Part shown: in pieces, positions 60,292 through 64,000 of the stretch
How positions within the stretch are numbered: the stretch's first letter is position 1
Layout of the letters: each line of letters starts with the position of its first letter
Assembly (NCBI RefSeq): GCF_000429845.1
Contig: NZ_KE386971.1
Coordinates: forward strand, 297,789-361,788
From: Comamonas composti DSM 21721
Lineage (GTDB): Bacteria > Pseudomonadota > Gammaproteobacteria > Burkholderiales > Burkholderiaceae_C
Direction: 5' to 3'
DNA: 64,000 nucleotides
Translations under genes and position numbers: made by a program
Notes under the pieces: model-generated
Database searches by the model: none
Told to the model about the DNA's origin: nothing
What the model saw: only the letters and a program-made list of their open reading frames with translations

Positions 60292-61167
60292 ATGTCTTGG
60301 CTTGAAAAACTCCTGCCCGCCAAAATCCAGCAGACCAGTCCCACGGATCGCCACCAGCAAATCCCCGAAGGTCTGTGGATCAAGTGCCCAAGCTGCGAGT
60401 CCGTCCTCTACAAGGCTGACCTGGAGAAGAACCAGAACGTCTGCCCCACCTGCGGCCACCACCATCGCATAGGTGCACGTGCACGCCTGAACCACCTTCT
60501 CGACGCCGAAGGCCGCTACGAAATCGGCCAGGAAGTCATTCCCGTCGATGCGCTCAAGTTCAAGGACAGCCGCAAATACCCTGAACGTCTCAAGGAAGCG
60601 CTGGAGAACACCGGCGAAACCGATGCCCTGATCGTCATGGGCGGCGCTATCAAAAGCCTGAGCGTGGTCGTGGCCTGCTTCGAATTCGACTTCATGGCGG
60701 GCTCCATGGGCTCCGTCGTGGGCGAGCGCTTTGTACGTGGCGTGGAAACCGCGATAGAGCAAAAGGTTCCCTTCGTCTGCTTTACAGCCACGGGCGGTGC
60801 ACGCATGCAGGAAGGCCTGCTGTCACTGATGCAAATGGCCAAGACCAATGCCGCCCTCACACGCCTGGCCAAGAAGGGCCTGCCCTATATCTCGGTACTC
60901 ACCGACCCGACTTTCGGCGGTGTCTCCGCAAGCTTTGCCTTCGTGGGTGACATCGTCATCGCCGAGCCCAAGACCCTGGTCGGCTTTGCCGGCCCGCGCG
61001 TGATCGAGACCACGGTGCGCGTCAAGCTGCCCGCAGGCTTTCAGCGCGCCGAATTCCTGCAGGACAAGGGAGCAGTGGACATGATCGTCGATCGCCGCGA
61101 ACTGCGCGACCGCATCGCCACTTCCCTGGCCATGCTGCAGCGCCTGCCGGCCGACGCAGTACAGTAA
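60292..61167 (+). CDS. accD: Acetyl-CoA carboxylase carboxyltransferase subunit beta
   Basis: AccD with AccA transfers carboxyl from biotin to acetyl-CoA, starting fatty acid synthesis. The 291-residue product has the N-terminal zinc ribbon (Cys 32, 35, 51 and 54), the crotonase-type core with [13 protein letters not shown] and [14 protein letters not shown], and the conserved [17 protein letters not shown] is located before the ATG. The order trpA-accD is conserved in proteobacteria. Confidence 0.97.
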   Translation: MSWLEKLLPAKIQQTSPTDRHQQIPEGLWIKCPSCESVLYKADLEKNQNVCPTCGHHHRIGARARLNHLLDAEGRYEIGQEVIPVDALKFKDSRKYPERLKEALENTGETDALIVMGGAIKSLSVVVACFEFDFMAGSMGSVVGERFVRGVETAIEQKVPFVCFTATGGARMQEGLLSLMQMAKTNAALTRLAKKGLPYISVLTDPTFGGVSASFAFVGDIVIAEPKTLVGFAGPRVIETTVRVKLPAGFQRAEFLQDKGAVDMIVDRRELRDRIATSLAMLQRLPADAVQ

Positions 61168-61179
61168 AGCGCAAAACCA

Positions 61180-61214
61180 AACGGCCTGCGCGGACTGGAG
61201 CCGCGCAGGCCGTT
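61180..61214. terminator. Hairpin between the convergent accD and yggT genes
   Basis: AACGGCCTGCGCGG and CCGCGCAGGCCGTT form a perfect 14-bp stem with a 7-base loop. It lies 13 bases after accD. On the minus strand it is followed by TGGTTTTG. It likely serves both genes, though the T runs are short. Confidence 0.7.
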
Positions 61215-61245
61215 GTCATTTCAGCGGCGCCGCCTGGCAGCTGCG

Positions 61246-61812
61246 TCAGAGCGCTCCGGCCACCAGCAACAGGCCTGCTGCCTGCACATGATTGAGCACC
61301 ATGAGCGCCACCTGCAGGCCTATGAGTGCCACCAGAGCCGACAGATCAATGCCGCCTATCAGTGGAACCACCTTGCGGATGGGCCTCAGCAAAGGGTCCG
61401 AGAGACGCTGTAGCACGCCGTAAATCGGCGAATACGGCTGCACCCAGGACAAGATCACATAAATGAGCAAAATGCCGACCAACCCGGAAAGCACGACCTT
61501 GGCCAGCCCACACAGCGCCAGCCAGGGCACGGCAACAATCCCACCCAAGCCCCCTATGAGCAGCCACAGGACCAGCATCTGAGCCAGCTGCAGCAGAAAA
61601 GCCCCAGCCAGGCTGGAGATATCCCAGCGCCCCTTGCTCGGCAATACCTTGCGCAAAGGCAGCACGATCCAGTCGGTCAAGGCAAACACCAGTTGCCCCA
61701 CGGGGTTGGCAAAAGGAATGCGCTGGGCCTGCATGTAAAGCCGCAGCAAACAAGCGCCGCTGACCAGGCCAACGACGACGTCCAGGAGGAATGAGAAGAT
61801 CTGAAGCAGCAT
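61246..61812 (-). CDS. YggT-family integral membrane protein
   Basis: The 188-residue product has four hydrophobic stretches arranged as two related halves. The first half includes FANPVGQLVFALTDWIVLPLR, the second SDPLLRPIRKVVP, the YggT signature. In other bacteria YggT proteins are linked to osmotic stress and, in chloroplasts, to cytochrome or nucleoid functions; the role here is not established. It is convergent with accD and divergent from lysS. Confidence 0.85.
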   Translation of the reverse strand: MLLQIFSFLLDVVVGLVSGACLLRLYMQAQRIPFANPVGQLVFALTDWIVLPLRKVLPSKGRWDISSLAGAFLLQLAQMLVLWLLIGGLGGIVAVPWLALCGLAKVVLSGLVGILLIYVILSWVQPYSPIYGVLQRLSDPLLRPIRKVVPLIGGIDLSALVALIGLQVALMVLNHVQAAGLLLVAGAL

Positions 61813-61978
61813 GAATTGGGTTCAGTCCATAAAGATGGGCCGGCAAAACAAGGCCCTGGCATCGTATCCAGGTCTTGCCCGCGTGGGTTGTGAGATGATA
61901 GTCGGCTTGCCTGGCCCGGAATGCAGTCCAAGGCTTTTGCCCACATGATCATGCATTCATGACCAGGCTGCCGAGCCA

Positions 61979-62020
61979 TTGCTCAAGCCATTTCACCCGC
62001 TTGAGCAAAAAACCTAAAAT
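61979..62020 (+). promoter_or_regulatory. Candidate lysS promoter flanked by a perfect inverted repeat
   Basis: TTGCTCAAGC (61979-61988) and GCTTGAGCAA (61999-62008) are exact complements separated by 10 bases. TTCACC (61992-61997) and TAAAAT (62015-62020) are spaced by 17 bases and could be the -35 and -10. The dyad thus straddles the -35, a typical operator placement. The promoter is about 80 bases before lysS. Confidence 0.45.
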
Positions 62021-62098
62021 TGCAGCCTCCTGGCCTAAGCCATTGGCCCGGCATCTGTTTGTTGCCTCACCCAGCGCAAGACGCTGGCGCTCATTTTC

Positions 62099-63643
62099 AT
62101 GACTGAACTCAATACCACTCTTGCGGCCGAAGGCGCTGCCCCTCAGGACGAGAACAAACTCATTGCCGAGCGCCGCGAGAAACTCAAATCCCTGCGCGAG
62201 CAGGCCAAAGCCCAGGGCAATGCCGCCTTTCCCAACGACTTCAAGCCTGCTGACCGTACGGCAGCCCTGATCGCCGCGCATGGGGAAAAGTCGGCCGAAG
62301 CTCTGGATGCCGAAGCCATCACCGTCAGCGTAGGCGGCCGCATGATGCTCAAGCGCGTCATGGGCAAGGCCAGCTTCTCGACCATCCAGGACGCCACAGG
62401 CCGCATCCAGATCTATGTGACGCGTGATGCCGTGGGCGAAGAAGTCTATGCCGACTTCAAGAAGTGGGACCTTGGCGACATCATCAGCGCCGAAGGCCTG
62501 CTCATGAAGACCAAGACCGGCGAGCTGTCGATCAAGGCCACACGGATTCGCATGCTCACCAAGAGCCTGCGCCCTATGCCCGACAAGTTCCACGGCATGG
62601 CCGACCTGGAACAGAAGGTGCGCCAGCGCTATGTCGACCTGATGACGGACGAAGCCGCGCGCGCGCGCTTCGTGGCCCGCAGCAAGGCCGTATCGGGCAT
62701 CCGCGACTTCATGGTGGACCACGGCTTCCTCGAGGTCGAAACTCCCATGCTCCACCCCATTCCCGGTGGCGCCAACGCCAAGCCCTTTGTGACCCATCAC
62801 AACGCGCTGGACCAGGAAATGTATTTGCGCATTGCGCCCGAGCTGTATCTCAAGCGCTTGGTGGTCGGCGGTTTCGAGCGCGTGTTCGAGATCAACCGCA
62901 ACTTCCGCAACGAAGGCATCTCGGTACGCCACAACCCCGAGTTCACGATGATGGAGTTCTACGCAGCCTGGTGGAACTATCGCGACCTCATGGACTACAC
63001 CGAGCAATTGGTCCGCGATGCGGCGCAAAAGGCCGTGGGCACACTGCAGTTGAGCTATGGTGGCAAGCCCGTGGACCTGGCCGCGCCCTTTGAGCGACTG
63101 ACCATTCCCGAAGCCATCGTCAAATACACCGATGCCGGCGAGAACGTAGCCAACCGCGAATGGCTGACCAATGCGCTGAAAAAGCTGGGCATGAAGGAAG
63201 ACAAGGACAAACTGTCCAGCCGCACGCTGGCCAGTCTGCAGGTGCTGTACTTCGAGGAAGTGGTCGAGGAAAAGCTCTGGGACCCGACCTTCATCATGGA
63301 GCACCCGACCGAGATCTCGCCGCTGGCCCGTGCCAATGACGAACGCCCCGAAGTGACTGAGCGCTTCGAGCTCTACATCACGGGCCGCGAGTTCGGCAAC
63401 GGCTTCTCCGAGCTCAACGACGCCGAAGACCAGGCTGAGCGCTTTGCCTCTCAGGTCGATGCCAAGGATGCTGGCGACGACGAAGCCATGTACTTCGACC
63501 ACGACTTTGTGCGCGCCCTGGAATACGGCATGCCTCCCACGGGCGGCTGCGGCATAGGCATAGACCGCCTGATGATGCTGCTCACCGACAGCCCCAGCAT
63601 CCGCGACGTCATCCTGTTCCCCGCCCTGCGCCGAGAACAGTAA
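62099..63643 (+). CDS. lysS: Lysine-tRNA ligase (class II)
   Basis: The 514-residue class II lysyl-tRNA synthetase has an N-terminal OB-fold anticodon-binding domain ([14 protein letters not shown]) and the catalytic domain with motif 1 ([13 protein letters not shown]), motif 2 ([14 protein letters not shown]) and motif 3 ([12 protein letters not shown]). The GGANAKPF and [10 protein letters not shown] segments confirm the family. No clear Shine-Dalgarno sequence precedes the ATG. A terminator follows 18 bases after the stop. Confidence 0.97.
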   Translation: MTELNTTLAAEGAAPQDENKLIAERREKLKSLREQAKAQGNAAFPNDFKPADRTAALIAAHGEKSAEALDAEAITVSVGGRMMLKRVMGKASFSTIQDATGRIQIYVTRDAVGEEVYADFKKWDLGDIISAEGLLMKTKTGELSIKATRIRMLTKSLRPMPDKFHGMADLEQKVRQRYVDLMTDEAARARFVARSKAVSGIRDFMVDHGFLEVETPMLHPIPGGANAKPFVTHHNALDQEMYLRIAPELYLKRLVVGGFERVFEINRNFRNEGISVRHNPEFTMMEFYAAWWNYRDLMDYTEQLVRDAAQKAVGTLQLSYGGKPVDLAAPFERLTIPEAIVKYTDAGENVANREWLTNALKKLGMKEDKDKLSSRTLASLQVLYFEEVVEEKLWDPTFIMEHPTEISPLARANDERPEVTERFELYITGREFGNGFSELNDAEDQAERFASQVDAKDAGDDEAMYFDHDFVRALEYGMPPTGGCGIGIDRLMMLLTDSPSIRDVILFPALRREQ

Positions 63644-63661
63644 GCCGGCTTCCCGCCGATA

Positions 63662-63692
63662 AAGGCCTGCCCCTCACCTGGCAGGCCTTTTT
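63662..63692 (+). terminator. Intrinsic terminator after lysS
   Basis: AAGGCCTGCC and GGCAGGCCTT form a perfect 10-bp stem with an 8-base loop. A run of five T (63688-63692) overlaps the end of the stem. Confidence 0.92.
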
Positions 63693-63879
63693 GCGTGGCC
63701 AGCGCAGCAGACACCCAGGTTTCCCACAGAGCCCGACGGCGAATCAATTCCGTCTTGTACAAGCCTCTGGTTGAATCACCCTGTCAAGTCCCGATTGGTT
63801 ATAAACCCGATTTTTGAACAATTCGGGCTTTTTCCGATACCAGTTCTTTAAGGCCTGAACCGGTGAGACATGATCGAGC

Positions 63880-64000
63880 GCTCGCTGTGGAATTTTGATC
63901 TTGCCCCTGTTTTGTGTAGCTCTTAGCCCATGATCTACGCGGCCTTTTTACGCTGTGCCTCGTACCAGCGTTGCTCGTACTGCATAGGACTGAGATAGCC
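63880..64000 (-). mobile_element. End of an IS3-type insertion sequence cut by the window edge
   Basis: The right edge holds the 3' end of a transposase gene reading leftward, plus about 55 non-coding bases beyond its stop. The terminal inverted repeat and target duplication cannot be fixed because the other end is not visible, so the left limit given is approximate. Confidence 0.55.
63935..64000 (-). CDS. IS3-family transposase (OrfB), C-terminal end only
   Basis: The last 21 codons, read on the minus strand up to a TAG at 63937-63935, give GYLSPMQYEQRWYEAQRKKA plus a final Ala. The xGYLSPxxxE ending is a hallmark of IS3-family OrfB transposases, in which it follows the last catalytic Glu region. 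The catalytic DDE residues lie outside the window, so intactness is unknown. No other transposase is visible in the window. Confidence 0.75.
   Translation of the reverse strand, partial: GYLSPMQYEQRWYEAQRKKAA

Noticed and set aside
63797..63835. Possible terminator CCCGA/TCGGG near the IS boundary
   Set aside because: The stem is about 5-7 bp with a bulge, and no gene clearly ends there.

Overview
The window looks like the chromosome of a betaproteobacterium of the family Comamonadaceae, most likely Comamonas or a close relative. The evidence is the high GC content, the gene orders (tpiA-secG-tRNA-Leu, rpsO-pnp, alaA-hom-thrC, leuC-ecn-leuD-leuB, asd-fimV-truA-trpF-trpB-trpA-accD, rpsF-priB-rpsR-rplI-dnaB) and the dispersed AGCTGCTAGCGCTT-type repeats I associate with this family. 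The assignment rests on recognition, not on a database search. Most of the window is conserved core genome, densely packed in short operons, with one insertion sequence entering at the right edge. || Left part (1-5.5 kb, minus strand): rpsO, pnp, a quinone oxidoreductase, tpiA, secG and tRNA-Leu(GAG). A long hairpin lies between rpsO and pnp. From 5.5 to 13.5 kb on the plus strand lies a type IV pilus minor-pilin operon: a small secreted protein, two FimT/GspH-type pilins, PilV, PilW, PilX, PilY1 and a PilE-like pilin. ribD follows directly and carries an intrinsic-terminator-like hairpin within its first codons. || 14-22 kb: a phospholipase D-type lipoprotein, dusC, an unknown gene, a methyltransferase, an acetyltransferase and a coniferyl-aldehyde-type dehydrogenase. 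22-30.5 kb: clpB with a heat-shock promoter, then molybdenum-cofactor genes (moaE, moaD, moeA, mobB), in which moaE and moaD are separated by five small poorly known genes including a GIY-YIG protein and a resolvase-like fragment. 30.5-35 kb: alaA-hom-thrC for alanine and threonine synthesis. || 35-45.8 kb: an Mth938-like gene, a peroxiredoxin, a PIN-PhoH ATPase with a histone-like tail and a coiled-coil membrane protein; then dnaB, the rpsF-priB-rpsR-rplI operon, and grpE-dnaK-dnaJ with two sigma-32-type promoters that resemble the clpB one. 45.8-53.4 kb: a Sel1-repeat protein, a LysR regulator, leuC, a 41-residue entericidin gene, leuD, leuB and asd. asd is preceded by a 34-codon ORF ending in a Thr/Ile/Lys-rich stretch, a candidate attenuation leader. 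|| 53.7-63.6 kb: fimV, truA, trpF, trpB, trpA, accD, a YggT protein and lysS. The last bases hold the 3' end of an IS3-type transposase. The most interesting points are the asd leader peptide, a perfect inverted repeat built into the ribD reading frame, the nested palindromic repeat family, and the small-gene module inside the molybdopterin cluster.
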